Notes: generated by a model from the letters alone, not told the origin. Positions 7,880-16,297 are shown, counted from the stretch's first letter. The stretch is DNA of 64,000 nucleotides from CAIOGI01 sp964561875 (GCA_964561875.1 CAZLQL010000002.1:26294-90293); one strand, 5' to 3'. Program-made: numbers and translations.

Positions 7880-8287
7880 ATGATCAACGCTTCACTAAAA
7901 AACTACAGACAATCACCACGTAAAATGAGAGGCGTGGCAAATCTAATAAAGGGTAAACCAGTTACTATTGCTTTAGATACATTGGCACATATAAATAAGA
8001 AGGCAGGAGATCCACTATATGCTCTACTTGCTTCTGCAGTTTCAAATGCAAAAAATAATTTTAATATGGATAAAGAAGGTTTGATAGTAAAGGATATAAG
8101 AATAGACTCAGGTTTTATATTGAAAAGAAATATGCCAAGAGCTCGTGGTATGGCATATAGAATAAATAAGAGAACAAGCCATGTAAATATAACATTGGCT
8201 CCTAAGCCAGAAAAAGCACCTAAAGTAAAAGTTGCTTCAAAGGTAGAAGATAAAAAAGAAGTAAAGGTTAAAAAAGAACAAAAATAA
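7880..8287 (+). CDS. rplV: 50S ribosomal protein L22
   Basis: 135 residues. The core ASLKNYRQSPRKMRGVANLI and RARGMAYRINKRTSHVNITL identify L22, which lines the exit tunnel. The C-terminus carries a Lys/Val-rich extension of about 25 residues. The stop is separated from the S3 start by a single base, which suggests translational coupling. Confidence 0.97.
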   Translation: MINASLKNYRQSPRKMRGVANLIKGKPVTIALDTLAHINKKAGDPLYALLASAVSNAKNNFNMDKEGLIVKDIRIDSGFILKRNMPRARGMAYRINKRTSHVNITLAPKPEKAPKVKVASKVEDKKEVKVKKEQK

Positions 8288-8288
8288 C

Positions 8289-8993
8289 ATGTCAAAATCA
8301 GTCCACCCATATTCACATAGACTAGGAGTAATACGCGATTGGAAAAGTCGTTGGTTTAGACAGAACAAAGACTATAGAGATTCACTAAAAGCAGATTTAC
8401 TTATAAGACAGTTTCTTACAAAAGAGCTTAGAACATTTTATCTATCAGATGTTCAAATAGAAAGAAATCAAAAATCACTTAAGGTTATAATCAGAACTTC
8501 ACGTCCTGGAATGATAATAGGAAGAAGTGGTGATGGTGTTGTAAAACTTAGAGAAAAAATACTTTCAATACTAAAAAAGAATAAGGTAGATCTACAAGGA
8601 CAAGAATTGAAGCTTGATATAGAAGAAGTTAGAAATCCAGAAGCAAATGCAGCTATAGTTGCTATGATGGTTGCTGAAGGACTAGAGAAGAGACTTCCTT
8701 TCAGAAGAGTGTTGAAGCAAACTATCGAAAAGGTAATGGCAAATAGAGAAGTTCAAGGAGTAAAGATAAAACTAGGTGGTCGTCTTGGTGGAGCAGATAT
8801 GGCTCGTACAGAAGACTTGAAGAGAGGACGTATTCCACTTCAGACTTTGAGAGCAGATATTGACTTTGCTCGTGAAAAAGCAAATATGACATATGGTGGA
8901 ATAGGTATAAAGGTTTGGATATATAAAGGTCAGATATTCGAAAGAGATCTAAAGACAGCACGTGAGAGAGAGGCTGTTAATAACAGATCATAA
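8289..8993 (+). CDS. rpsC: 30S ribosomal protein S3
   Basis: 234 residues. It has an N-terminal KH domain (RPGMIIGRSGDGVVKLREKI) and the C-terminal domain with GVKIKLGGRLGGADMARTE and TYGGIGIKVWIYKG. S3 forms part of the mRNA entry channel. The gene follows L22 by 1 base, as in the standard operon order. Confidence 0.98.
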   Translation: MSKSVHPYSHRLGVIRDWKSRWFRQNKDYRDSLKADLLIRQFLTKELRTFYLSDVQIERNQKSLKVIIRTSRPGMIIGRSGDGVVKLREKILSILKKNKVDLQGQELKLDIEEVRNPEANAAIVAMMVAEGLEKRLPFRRVLKQTIEKVMANREVQGVKIKLGGRLGGADMARTEDLKRGRIPLQTLRADIDFAREKANMTYGGIGIKVWIYKGQIFERDLKTAREREAVNNRS

Positions 8994-9007
8994 TTTATTT
9001 AAATATC

Positions 9008-9439
9008 ATGTTTTTTCCTAAAAAAGTAAAATTCAGAAAGTGGCATACAGGACGCAAGAATGCAAAAAAGCTTGCAGTTGCTGTTGAGACACGTGGTACA
9101 AAACTAGCATTCGGATCTTTTGGTTTGAAAGCACTTGAATTTGGAAGATTGACTTCAAATGAAATTGAAGCAGCAAGAAAAGTTATGGCACGTTATGCTA
9201 CAAAGTCTGGAAAGGTTTGGGTTAGAATTTTCCCAGATAGACCATACACACAGAAGCCACCTGAAGTAAAACTAGGAAAAGGAAAGGGTGATCCAGTAGG
9301 ATTTGTTGCGGAAGTTAGAGCTGGAAGAATACTTTTTGAAGTAGATGGAGTTACAGATGTAGTTGCGGCAGAAGCATTGAGAAAGGCTGGTACAAAGATC
9401 TCTGTAAAGACAAAAGTTGTAAATCGTAACTTAATATAG
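9008..9439 (+). CDS. rplP: 50S ribosomal protein L16
   Basis: 143 residues. PKKVKFRKWHTGR, the GLKALEFGRLTSNEIEAARK helix and VWVRIFPDRPYTQKPPEVKLGKGKG are diagnostic. L16 helps form the A site of the 50S subunit. It lies 14 bases after S3. Confidence 0.97.
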   Translation: MFFPKKVKFRKWHTGRKNAKKLAVAVETRGTKLAFGSFGLKALEFGRLTSNEIEAARKVMARYATKSGKVWVRIFPDRPYTQKPPEVKLGKGKGDPVGFVAEVRAGRILFEVDGVTDVVAAEALRKAGTKISVKTKVVNRNLI

Positions 9440-9448
9440 TATAAACAT

Positions 9449-9646
9449 ATGAAAGAGTATAAGAATAAAACAATAGAAGATCTAAACAAGCTAATCAATG
9501 AAAAGAGAGCTTCAATACGTGATTTCCGCTTCGGTTCTACAGGAAGCAAGACAAAGAACGTAAAGTTGTCAGCTACTCTTAGAAAAGATATAGCTAGAAT
9601 AATGACTGAACTTACCCTAAGAAGGAAAGCAGAGTCAAAGAAATAA
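9449..9646 (+). CDS. rpmC: 50S ribosomal protein L29
   Basis: 65 residues, a normal length. The helical hairpin (EYKNKTIEDLNKLINEKRAS ... LSATLRKDIARIMTEL) matches L29, which binds near the tunnel exit beside L23. The gene lies between L16 and S17 in the usual order. Confidence 0.93.
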   Translation: MKEYKNKTIEDLNKLINEKRASIRDFRFGSTGSKTKNVKLSATLRKDIARIMTELTLRRKAESKK

Positions 9647-9661
9647 AGGATTATAAACAAA

Positions 9662-9925
9662 ATGGAAACAAAAACAACACAAAACAATATATCAGCACCA
9701 AAGAGACAGAAACTTTCTGGGGTTGTTGTATCTGATAAAATGAAAGATACAGTTGTTGTACTAGTAGAAAGATTTGTTAAAGATCCTAAATACCAAAAGT
9801 ATATGAAGCTTAGAAAGAGATATAAGGTTCATGATGCTGGTAATACAAAGAAGATAGGTGATAAGGTTGTTATAGAGTCATGCAGACCTATATCAAGACA
9901 TAAGTCTTTCAAAATTTCAGCATAA
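9662..9925 (+). CDS. rpsQ: 30S ribosomal protein S17
   Basis: 87 residues. An OB-fold core is visible: LSGVVVSDKMKDTVVVLVER, KYMKLRKRYKVHDAGN and VVIESCRPISRHKSFKI. It is a primary 16S rRNA binder. AAAGGA lies 13 bases before the ATG, one of the few weak ribosome-binding-like sequences in the operon. Confidence 0.97.
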   Translation: METKTTQNNISAPKRQKLSGVVVSDKMKDTVVVLVERFVKDPKYQKYMKLRKRYKVHDAGNTKKIGDKVVIESCRPISRHKSFKISA

Positions 9926-9943
9926 TAATTTAAATAAACTTCC

Positions 9944-10315
9944 ATGATACAGCCACGTTCAATAGTAAGAATAACAGACAATTGCGGAGCAAAAATAGGC
10001 CGTATATTCAAGGTGCTAGGAAGCTCAAAGAAGAGATATGCAACAATAGGCGATCTAGTTGTACTTTCTGTACAAAAAGCAGAACCTAGAAAAACAATAA
10101 AGAAGAAGGATGTTCTACAAGCAGTTGTTGTAAGACAAGTTCAACCATTTAGAAGAAAGGATGGTTCATACATAAAGTTTGATGAAAATGCAGTTGTTAT
10201 AGTTGAAAAGGGTAAGAAGGAACCTGTTGCAGGACGTATATTCGGTCCTATACCACGCGAAATAGCCGAACAAGGTTTCCAAACTATTGCTTCACGTGCA
10301 CCAGAAATAGTATAA
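9944..10315 (+). CDS. rplN: 50S ribosomal protein L14
   Basis: 123 residues, a normal length. MIQPRSIVRITDNCGAKIGR and the C-terminal RIFGPIPREIAEQGFQTIAS are highly conserved. L14 forms an intersubunit bridge and is the docking site of the silencing factor RsfS. The operon order is standard. Confidence 0.98.
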   Translation: MIQPRSIVRITDNCGAKIGRIFKVLGSSKKRYATIGDLVVLSVQKAEPRKTIKKKDVLQAVVVRQVQPFRRKDGSYIKFDENAVVIVEKGKKEPVAGRIFGPIPREIAEQGFQTIASRAPEIV

Positions 10316-10322
10316 AAATTAT

Positions 10323-10565
10323 ATGAATATCAAGAAAGACAACAATGTAATAGTGCTTGTAGGAAAAGATAAGGGTAAAACTGGAAAAGTTTTGAAAATG
10401 CTTCCTAAAGAAAATAAACTTATAGTATCTGGTTTAAACATGGTCAAAAAGCACCAGAAGCCAAGACAGAAAGGACAGAAGGGTCAAACAGTAGAAGTTT
10501 CAATGCCAATTCACATTTCAAATGTTGCACTAGAGTCAGAATATAAGAAAGGAAAGAAGAAATAA
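10323..10565 (+). CDS. rplX: 50S ribosomal protein L24
   Basis: 80 residues, on the short side for L24 (often about 100). The KOW motif (VIVLVGKDKGKTGKVLKMLP), GLNMVKKHQKPRQKGQ and HISNVAL are present. L24 is an assembly initiator of the 50S subunit. It starts 7 bases after L14. Confidence 0.96.
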   Translation: MNIKKDNNVIVLVGKDKGKTGKVLKMLPKENKLIVSGLNMVKKHQKPRQKGQKGQTVEVSMPIHISNVALESEYKKGKKK

Positions 10566-10590
10566 GATATTGTAAGGTAGAAATAAAAAC

Positions 10591-11151
10591 ATGAAAAAAG
10601 AAACAGTAAAAAATACATACGAATTAAACAAAAACTCTTTTGAAAATCTAAAGGGTAAGCTTGAATTTAAAAATAAGATGCAAGCACCAAGACTAGTAAA
10701 AGTTGTAATATCTTCAGGTATAGGTTCACTTAAGGATAAAAAGAAGATGGAACTTATTGCAGACCGTCTTGCAAAGATAACTGGACAAAAGCCAGCTCTA
10801 AGAGGTGCAAAGAAATCTATTGCAACATTTAAAGTTAGACAAGGAGATCCTGTTGGATATCAAATAACCCTAAGAGGAAAGAGAATGTGTGATTTTGTAG
10901 ATCGTCTTATAAATATCGCCCTTCCTCGTACAAAGGACTTCCGTGGTATATCTAGAACAGCAGTAGATGAAATGGGAAACTACAATCTAGGAATAAAGGA
11001 ACATACAATATTTGCTGAAACTTCAGACGAAGATTTGAAAGATGTATTCGGAATGGGAATAAGCTTTGTTGTTTCTTCTAAGAAAGAAGAAGACACAATA
11101 GCTTTTCTAGAATACCTAGGTTTTCCATTTAAGAAGGTTGGGGTTAAATAA
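10591..11151 (+). CDS. rplE: 50S ribosomal protein L5
   Basis: 186 residues. KLVKVVISSGIG-like N-terminal sequence, KPALRGAKKSIATFKVRQGD and the RTKDFRGISRTAVDEMGNYN region identify L5, which contacts 5S rRNA and the P-site tRNA. The next operon gene (S14) begins only after 643 bases, because an antisense lipoprotein gene is inserted there. Confidence 0.97.
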   Translation: MKKETVKNTYELNKNSFENLKGKLEFKNKMQAPRLVKVVISSGIGSLKDKKKMELIADRLAKITGQKPALRGAKKSIATFKVRQGDPVGYQITLRGKRMCDFVDRLINIALPRTKDFRGISRTAVDEMGNYNLGIKEHTIFAETSDEDLKDVFGMGISFVVSSKKEEDTIAFLEYLGFPFKKVGVK

Positions 11152-11178
11152 ATCTATTTAATAAAAATTATTTTAATA

Positions 11179-11217
11179 AAAAAACAACCGCTGGACGAAC
11201 CATGCGGTGTTTTGTTA
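11179..11217. terminator. Hairpin terminator of the lipoprotein cassette (possibly bidirectional)
   Basis: ACCGC (187-191 of this kilobase) and GCGGT frame a 12-base loop, with A-rich and T-rich flanks on both sides. On the minus strand it follows the lipoprotein stop and runs into a T-tract; on the plus strand it follows L5 and runs into TTTTGTT. The loop (ATGGTTCGTCCA on the minus strand) nearly matches the terminator loop at 29787-29798 (ATGGTTAGCCCA). Confidence 0.7.
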
Positions 11218-11235
11218 AATTTCTTCCTTAACCTC

Positions 11236-11601
11236 TCACTTTTCCTTGATAAAGTAGGTGTAGGTGGAGATACCGAATGGATTGCTTTTCAATCCAATCT
11301 GCTCCGCCTCGATTTCTGATCCGATTACCTGTGGTTTTGCACTTAGTGCTGACCACAGACTTTCGCGGGAATGGTTATTTAGGTCCTTGAAAACCACATT
11401 GTATAGCCCGCTCCTCACTTGGACGTTGGTAATAACCACTCCAGTAACAGTAATTGGTACGATATTTACCTTCGAACTATCAATTCCTCCACTGCTGATG
11501 AAATCAGTTTGGATCTTTTCATGCTCGGACCAGTCGCGCTTGCAACCAGTAGAGAAGAAAAGTGTTCCGACAAATACAGACAACAAGAAGAACATTTTCA
11601 T
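11236..11601 (-). CDS. Small predicted lipoprotein inserted antisense in the ribosomal operon
   Basis: 121 residues from the ATG at 11601. A lipoprotein signal peptide (MKMFFLLSVFVGTLFFSTGC) ends in the lipobox FSTGC, followed by KRDW. The mature part (about 100 residues) has no motif I recognise. I chose this start over the upstream ATG at 11619 because TTGACT-17-TATCTT ends 8 bases before it, and the upstream ATG lies upstream of that predicted -10 box. The gene is GC-richer than its neighbours, lies on the opposite strand and splits L5 from S14. It looks like an acquired single-gene cassette. Confidence 0.6.
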   Translation of the reverse strand: MKMFFLLSVFVGTLFFSTGCKRDWSEHEKIQTDFISSGGIDSSKVNIVPITVTGVVITNVQVRSGLYNVVFKDLNNHSRESLWSALSAKPQVIGSEIEAEQIGLKSNPFGISTYTYFIKEK

Positions 11602-11609
11602 ACGCCCAT

Positions 11610-11638
11610 AAGATATCATGCATATATTAACAAGTCAA
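11610..11638 (-). promoter_or_regulatory. Promoter of the lipoprotein cassette
   Basis: On the minus strand, TTGACT (11638-11633), a 17-base spacer and TATCTT (11615-11610) precede the ATG at 11601 by 8 bases. This would give a leaderless or nearly leaderless mRNA and fixes the start choice. Confidence 0.55.
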
Positions 11639-11734
11639 TAGATATTAACTTGCCTTATTTGAGCCACTCTGCTAGTATATTGAGACGTTCGAAATAAGTA
11701 TACAGGCCCTAAAAAGCATAGTGATTGGAAGCCC

Positions 11735-11772
11735 ATACCGCAAGGTCAAGCTAACCAATCCTCGTTTGTTTA
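11735..11772 (+). other. Leader sequence with inverted repeat before S14
   Basis: Within the 190 bases upstream of S14, GATTGG and CCAATC form a 6-bp inverted repeat around about 25 bases. TTTATAAAA-type AT-rich repeats then run up to the ATG. This part presumably has to supply a new promoter or leader for the S14-secY half of the operon if the inserted cassette stops transcription from L5. No clear -35/-10 pair was assigned. Confidence 0.3.
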
Positions 11773-11794
11773 TAAAATTGTTTATAAAATAAAA

Positions 11795-11980
11795 ATGGCA
11801 AAGACATCAGTAAAAGCAAGAGCAAAGAAAGCCCCAAAGTTCAAATCAAGGGTTGTTCGTCGTTGCTTCAGATGTGGCAGAAAAAATGGATATATGAGAG
11901 ATTTCGATCTTTGCCGTATTTGTTTCAGAGAGTTCGCAAATGAAGGTGTTATTCCAGGAATAAAGAAATCATCATGGTAA
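11795..11980 (+). CDS. rpsN: 30S ribosomal protein S14, zinc-binding type
   Basis: 61 residues, the short zinc-ribbon form (type Z). The two cysteine pairs CFRCG and CRICF would bind one zinc ion, and the ending GVIPGIKKSSW is typical. The gene overlaps the S8 start by 7 bases. It is the first gene after the inserted lipoprotein cassette. Confidence 0.97.
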   Translation: MAKTSVKARAKKAPKFKSRVVRRCFRCGRKNGYMRDFDLCRICFREFANEGVIPGIKKSSW

Positions 11981-12366
11981 CAGACCCAATCGCAAATTTA
12001 ATAATTTCAATAAAGAATGCCAATAAAGCAGGTAAGGCAAGTATTTCAATACCTTATTCTGCTCTAAAGGAATCAATAGCTCATGTCTTACTAAAGGCAG
12101 GATATGTTTCAAGTGTTGAAGCTAAAGGAAAGAAGATCGATAAGACACTTGAGATAGGACTTTCATACATAGGTGATATGCCTCGTGTAAGTGATGTTTC
12201 TCGTATATCAAAACCATCAAGAAGAATATACCAAAAGGCAAAAGATATAAGAATATTTAAGAGTGGTTACGGAAACACTGTCTTTTCTACACCAGAAGGA
12301 ATACTTATAGATATCGATGCAAAGACAAGAAAGGTCGGAGGGGAAGCATTATTTAAGATCTGGTAA
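11974..12366 (+). CDS. rpsH: 30S ribosomal protein S8
   Basis: 130 residues, a normal length. DPIANLIISIKNANKAGK at the N-terminus and the C-terminal STPEGILIDIDAKTRKVGGEALFKIW are typical. S8 binds the 16S central domain. In other bacteria it also represses the spc operon. Its start lies inside the end of S14 (7-base overlap), so translation is coupled. Confidence 0.97.
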   Translation: MVTDPIANLIISIKNANKAGKASISIPYSALKESIAHVLLKAGYVSSVEAKGKKIDKTLEIGLSYIGDMPRVSDVSRISKPSRRIYQKAKDIRIFKSGYGNTVFSTPEGILIDIDAKTRKVGGEALFKIW

Positions 12367-12376
12367 TATAAAAAAC

Positions 12377-12910
12377 ATGTCACGTCTAGCAAAAAAACCT
12401 ATAGCAATTCCTGAAAAGATACAAGTTACATATACTGGTGGTGTGTTTACAGCAAAAGGACCACTTGGAGAAATAAAGAAAGATCTACGTCCTGATGTAA
12501 ATATCAAGATTGAGAATAATGAAATACTTCTTACTCCAGCAAATAACTCTATACAAACAAAAGCCTTACTTGGTACTTATGCTTCTCATATAAAGAATAT
12601 GATGTCAGGTGTAAATAAAGCATATGAAAAGAAACTTATAATAGAAGGAATTGGTTTCAAATCTGAAGTTAAAGGAAAAGAATTGCACCTAGCACTAGGT
12701 TTTTCACACCCAATAAAGGTTACTATACCTGATGGTCTAAAGGTTACAGCAGAAAAAAACATCGTTACAACATCAGGAATAGATTGTGAAATGGTGGGTC
12801 AGTTTGCTGCAAAGATAAGAGCAATGAAGAAACCTGAACCATATAAGGGTAAGGGTATAAGATATGAGAAGGAAGTTATAAGACGTAAGCAAGGTAAGAA
12901 AGCTGCATAG
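12377..12910 (+). CDS. rplF: 50S ribosomal protein L6
   Basis: 177 residues from the ATG at 12377 (MSRLAKKPIAIPEKIQV), which matches L6 N-termini. A longer frame starting at 12317 would overlap S8 heavily and is not needed. LHLALGFSHPIKVTIP and the C-terminal RAMKKPEPYKGKGIRYEKE are diagnostic. L6 lies near the sarcin-ricin loop. The start is 10 bases after S8. Confidence 0.97.
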   Translation: MSRLAKKPIAIPEKIQVTYTGGVFTAKGPLGEIKKDLRPDVNIKIENNEILLTPANNSIQTKALLGTYASHIKNMMSGVNKAYEKKLIIEGIGFKSEVKGKELHLALGFSHPIKVTIPDGLKVTAEKNIVTTSGIDCEMVGQFAAKIRAMKKPEPYKGKGIRYEKEVIRRKQGKKAA

Positions 12911-12923
12911 TATTTGAAAATAT

Positions 12924-13274
12924 ATGAATACAAGTAAACAAAAACAATTAAAGATAGCTAGAAGACACAAGAGAATTCGTGCAATACTTTCTGGTACAAC
13001 AGAACGTCCACGTCTATCTGTATTCAAGTCTCATAAATACATATCTGCACAAATAATAGATGATACAAAAGGACATACACTAGTTTCATTCTCATCAAAG
13101 GATGCAAAATCAAAGACACCCGCAGAAAAAGCCTTTGAAGTGGGTACAGAGATTGCAAAAAAAGCAAAAGCAAATAAAATTACAAAAGTAGTTTTTGATC
13201 GTGGTGGATATCTGTATACTGGAAAGATAAAATCTGTAGCAGATGGAGCTAGAGAAGGTGGTCTAATATTTTAA
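12924..13274 (+). CDS. rplR: 50S ribosomal protein L18
   Basis: 116 residues. ARRHKRIRAILSGTTERPRL, FKSHKYISAQIIDD and the C-terminal FDRGGYLYTGKIKSVADGAR are standard. L18 binds 5S rRNA with L5. It is 13 bases after L6 and 6 bases before S5. Confidence 0.97.
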   Translation: MNTSKQKQLKIARRHKRIRAILSGTTERPRLSVFKSHKYISAQIIDDTKGHTLVSFSSKDAKSKTPAEKAFEVGTEIAKKAKANKITKVVFDRGGYLYTGKIKSVADGAREGGLIF

Positions 13275-13280
13275 ATAAAA

Positions 13281-13913
13281 ATGGAACAAGAAATAAAACA
13301 ACCAAATACAGAAATAAAAGTAGTAGGAAATGCTCCAGTTGCTCCTTCTGCTAATCCAACTGATGCAAGATCATTTGATAGAAGATCTCGTGGCCCAAAG
13401 AGAGATGGAAGCAGACCACCTCGTGAGCAAAAAGAAAGAATAAAACCAGAATTTGATACAAAGATCATAAACATAAGACGTGTGACTCGTGTTGTTTCTG
13501 GAGGAAGAAGATTTACATTTTCAGTAGCAGTAGTTTCTGGAGATAGAAAGGGTAGAGTTGGTGTTGGTCTAGGTAAATCAGGAGATACTTCAATGGCTAT
13601 AGACAAAGCTACTCGTGATGCAAAGAAAAATATGATAAGGATTCCACTTTCTTCAAACATGACTATTCCTCATGCTATACAAGCAAAATACTCAAGTGCA
13701 GTTGTTATGATGATGCCCGCAAAAGGAAGAGGAGTTGTAGCAGGAAGCTCAGCTAGAAATGTTGTTGAGCTAGGAGGTGTTAAGGATATTTGTGTGAAGC
13801 TTTTGTCAGGTAGTAAAAATAAACTAAACATTGCAAAAGCTACAATAAAAGCCCTATCACTTCTTTCAAAGAACTCTGTTACAAAAATGACAAAGTCACC
13901 TGAAAAGAAATAA
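13281..13913 (+). CDS. rpsE: 30S ribosomal protein S5
   Basis: 210 residues against about 165 usually, because of a basic, Pro/Arg-rich N-terminal extension of about 50 residues. The core has INIRRVTRVVSGGRRFTFSV, GDRKGRVGVGLGKSGDTSMA and MMPAKGRGVVAGSSARNVVE. S5 contributes to decoding accuracy and mRNA unwinding. The next gene is L15: the L30 gene normally found here is absent, as is typical of Patescibacteria. Confidence 0.97.
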   Translation: MEQEIKQPNTEIKVVGNAPVAPSANPTDARSFDRRSRGPKRDGSRPPREQKERIKPEFDTKIINIRRVTRVVSGGRRFTFSVAVVSGDRKGRVGVGLGKSGDTSMAIDKATRDAKKNMIRIPLSSNMTIPHAIQAKYSSAVVMMMPAKGRGVVAGSSARNVVELGGVKDICVKLLSGSKNKLNIAKATIKALSLLSKNSVTKMTKSPEKK

Positions 13914-13931
13914 AAATTTAATTAAAATACC

Positions 13932-14375
13932 ATGCAGATACATACACTTATACCAAAAGATAAAAACAAGAAGACCATGATAGTTGGTCGTGGTGGAAAA
14001 CGTGGAAAGACATCTGGTCGTGGTGGAAAAGGTCAGACAGCAAGAGCAGGTAACAAGCGTCGTCCAGAACTAAGAGATTTTATAAAGAGAATTCCAAAGC
14101 TTCGTGGTCGTGGTGTTAACTCAAATAAATCTATAGAAAAAGATGTAGTTCCAGTAAATCTATCTATTATAGATTCAAAGTTTAAGGCTTCAGATATAGT
14201 ATCTCCAAAGACTATGGTTGAAGCAGGTGTAATTTCTACATTTAATGGTAAAATTCCTAGTGTAAAGATTTTAGCAACAGGTGAAATAACAAAGAAACTT
14301 ACATTCACTGACTGTATAATTTCAGAGAGTGCAAAAGCAAAAATAGAGAAAGCGGGTGGAAGTTTCGGTAAATAA
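13932..14375 (+). CDS. rplO: 50S ribosomal protein L15
   Basis: 147 residues. The Gly/Arg-rich N-terminus (GRGGKRGKTSGRGGKGQTAR) and IPKLRGRGVNSNKS identify L15, a late-assembly 50S protein. It lies directly after S5 (18 bases) and 3 bases before secY. Confidence 0.96.
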   Translation: MQIHTLIPKDKNKKTMIVGRGGKRGKTSGRGGKGQTARAGNKRRPELRDFIKRIPKLRGRGVNSNKSIEKDVVPVNLSIIDSKFKASDIVSPKTMVEAGVISTFNGKIPSVKILATGEITKKLTFTDCIISESAKAKIEKAGGSFGK

Positions 14376-14378
14376 AAC

Positions 14379-15653
14379 ATGAATTCATTCATACAAAAGA
14401 TTTCTACAGTTCTCAAAGATCCAATGATGAGAAAGCGTATAGCTTTTACTTTAGGAGCATTGGTAGTATTTAGATTGATATCAACAATTCCTATACCTGG
14501 AATAGATGTCGCAAATCTAGAAAGATTATTGGCTGGGAATCAATTTTTCGGTCTATTAGACATATTTTCTGGTGGAGGTATATCTAGACTTTCTATAGTT
14601 ATGCTTGGAGTAGGACCATACATTACAGGTTCTATTATTATCCAGCTGTTTACAATGATGTTCCCAAGAATGAAAGCTATGATGCAAGAGGAAGGGGATG
14701 CTGGTAGACAGAAACTTTCAAATTACTCAAGATTACTTGCAGTACCATTGGCTGCACTTCAAGGTTTTGCTTTTCTTTCATTACTTAAAACTCAGGGAGT
14801 AGTTTCAGCATCTATAACTCCTATGGAAATGATTGTAAACGTATTTGTTATAACTGCAGGATCACTATTTCTAATGTGGTTGGGTGAATTGGTATCAGAA
14901 TTCGGTATAGGAAACGGAGTTTCACTTATAATATTTGCAGGTATTATTGCAGTTCTACCAACACAGATAATGCAATTCTTTGCAGGATTTGATTCTACAC
15001 AAATACCACTTTATCTAGTATTTGCTGTTATATCTATTCTAGTTATATTGGCAGTTGTTGTTGTTACAGAAGCAGAAAGACCTGTTTCAGTTACTTATGC
15101 AAAGCAAGTTAGAGGAAATAAAGTGTATGGTGGAGTTTCAACATATCTTCCACTAAGATTAAATCAAGCAGGAGTTATTCCTATAATATTTGCTCTATCA
15201 ATACTTCTATTCCCACAAATAATCTCTAACTTCCTATCAAAAGTATCAAATACTCAGATAGCTGAAATTGCTACAAAAGTTTCAGTTTTCCTAAACGATG
15301 CTTGGGTCCATGGAATACTTTATTTCCTATTAGTGTTTGTATTTACCTACTTCTATACTGCAGTGACATTTGATCCAAAGATGATATCAGAAAATCTACA
15401 GAAGGGTGGGGCCTTTATTCCAGGAGTACGTCCAGGAGAATCTACACAGATATATCTAGGAAAGATAGTAACTCGTATAACTCTAGTCGGCGCTGTATTT
15501 CTAGGTTTTGTAGCTGTATTACCAGTTATAATGCAAGGATTTAGTGGTAATCAATCTCTAGCTATTGGGGGTACAGCATTACTTATCGTTGTTTCTGTAG
15601 TTCTAGATCTATTGAAGAAAATCGACGCTCAAGCAAGCATGAGACAGTACTAA
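14379..15653 (+). CDS. secY: Protein translocase subunit SecY
   Basis: 424 residues, a typical length, with about ten membrane helices. The N-terminus RKRIAFTLGALVVFRLISTI and STIPIPGID, the plug region FFGLLDIFSGGGISRLSIVM and the cytoplasmic loop VRGNKVYGGVSTYLPLRLNQ match SecY. It is the channel of the Sec machinery and would export the many signal-peptide proteins in this window. It lies 3 bases after L15, at the end of the ribosomal operon proper. Confidence 0.98.
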   Translation: MNSFIQKISTVLKDPMMRKRIAFTLGALVVFRLISTIPIPGIDVANLERLLAGNQFFGLLDIFSGGGISRLSIVMLGVGPYITGSIIIQLFTMMFPRMKAMMQEEGDAGRQKLSNYSRLLAVPLAALQGFAFLSLLKTQGVVSASITPMEMIVNVFVITAGSLFLMWLGELVSEFGIGNGVSLIIFAGIIAVLPTQIMQFFAGFDSTQIPLYLVFAVISILVILAVVVVTEAERPVSVTYAKQVRGNKVYGGVSTYLPLRLNQAGVIPIIFALSILLFPQIISNFLSKVSNTQIAEIATKVSVFLNDAWVHGILYFLLVFVFTYFYTAVTFDPKMISENLQKGGAFIPGVRPGESTQIYLGKIVTRITLVGAVFLGFVAVLPVIMQGFSGNQSLAIGGTALLIVVSVVLDLLKKIDAQASMRQY

Positions 15654-15686
15654 AATATCATAACTAGGTTTTTATCTAATTATGGA

Positions 15687-15692
15687 TATAAT
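15687..15692 (+). promoter_or_regulatory. -10 box before the adenylate-kinase-like gene
   Basis: TATAAT at 15687-15692 lies 8 bases before the ATG at 15701, in the 47-base gap after secY. The gene can therefore be transcribed independently of the ribosomal operon, probably with little or no leader. Confidence 0.6.
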
Positions 15693-15700
15693 ATAGGCAT

Positions 15701-16297
15701 ATGAAAATGCCACAGAAATCATTTATATTTACAGGAATATCTGGTTGCGGAAAAGGTACTCAGATAAATAATTTATTAAAATATTTTGAAGGTAAGGGTG
15801 AAAGTGTCCTAAATATTGAAACAGGTCATGAATTTAGGGAATTTATAAACGGTAATAGTCAAACTCAAATACTTTCAAAAAATATTTATGATAAAGGAGG
15901 TATACAACCTGCATTTCTAGCTTGTCATATTTGGTCACACACACTTATAAAAAAGTTTGATGATAAATCACATCTTATAATAGACGGTGCACCTAGAACT
16001 TATCCAGAAGCTTTAGTGATGGATTCGGTATTTAAATTTTATTCTATTGAAAAGCCCAATGTTATTCATATTGATATAGATAGGGAACAAGCAACAAAAA
16101 GGCTTTTATCAAGAAAAAGAATTGATGACAATATAGATGATATAAATGCTAGATTAGATTTTTATTACAAAGATGTTGTTCCAGCTCTCGAGTATTATAA
16201 AAATGATAGTTTCTATAACTATGTTCATATAAATGGTAATAAATCTATAGAGGATATATTTGAGGAAATAAAATCAAAAACAGGTTTAGATAAATAA
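15701..16297 (+). CDS. Adenylate kinase-like nucleoside monophosphate kinase
   Basis: 198 residues. The P-loop is FTGISGCGKGTQ (about 9-20). An NMP-binding region with ETGHEFREF follows, then LIIDGAPRTYPEAL, matching the family's DGFPR motif with A for F. RLLSRKRIDD and INARLDFYYKDVVPALEYY come later. The position between secY and map is that of adk, so it probably makes ADP from AMP and ATP. It diverges from classic Adk: no zinc-finger LID is evident. Another NMP kinase activity cannot be excluded. A second in-frame ATG lies at 15707. Confidence 0.75.
   Translation: MKMPQKSFIFTGISGCGKGTQINNLLKYFEGKGESVLNIETGHEFREFINGNSQTQILSKNIYDKGGIQPAFLACHIWSHTLIKKFDDKSHLIIDGAPRTYPEALVMDSVFKFYSIEKPNVIHIDIDREQATKRLLSRKRIDDNIDDINARLDFYYKDVVPALEYYKNDSFYNYVHINGNKSIEDIFEEIKSKTGLDK

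Noticed and set aside
11264..11611. Plus-strand open frame opposite the lipoprotein gene
   Set aside because: It is a shadow. The minus-strand frame has a lipobox signal peptide, promoter and terminator, while this one has none.
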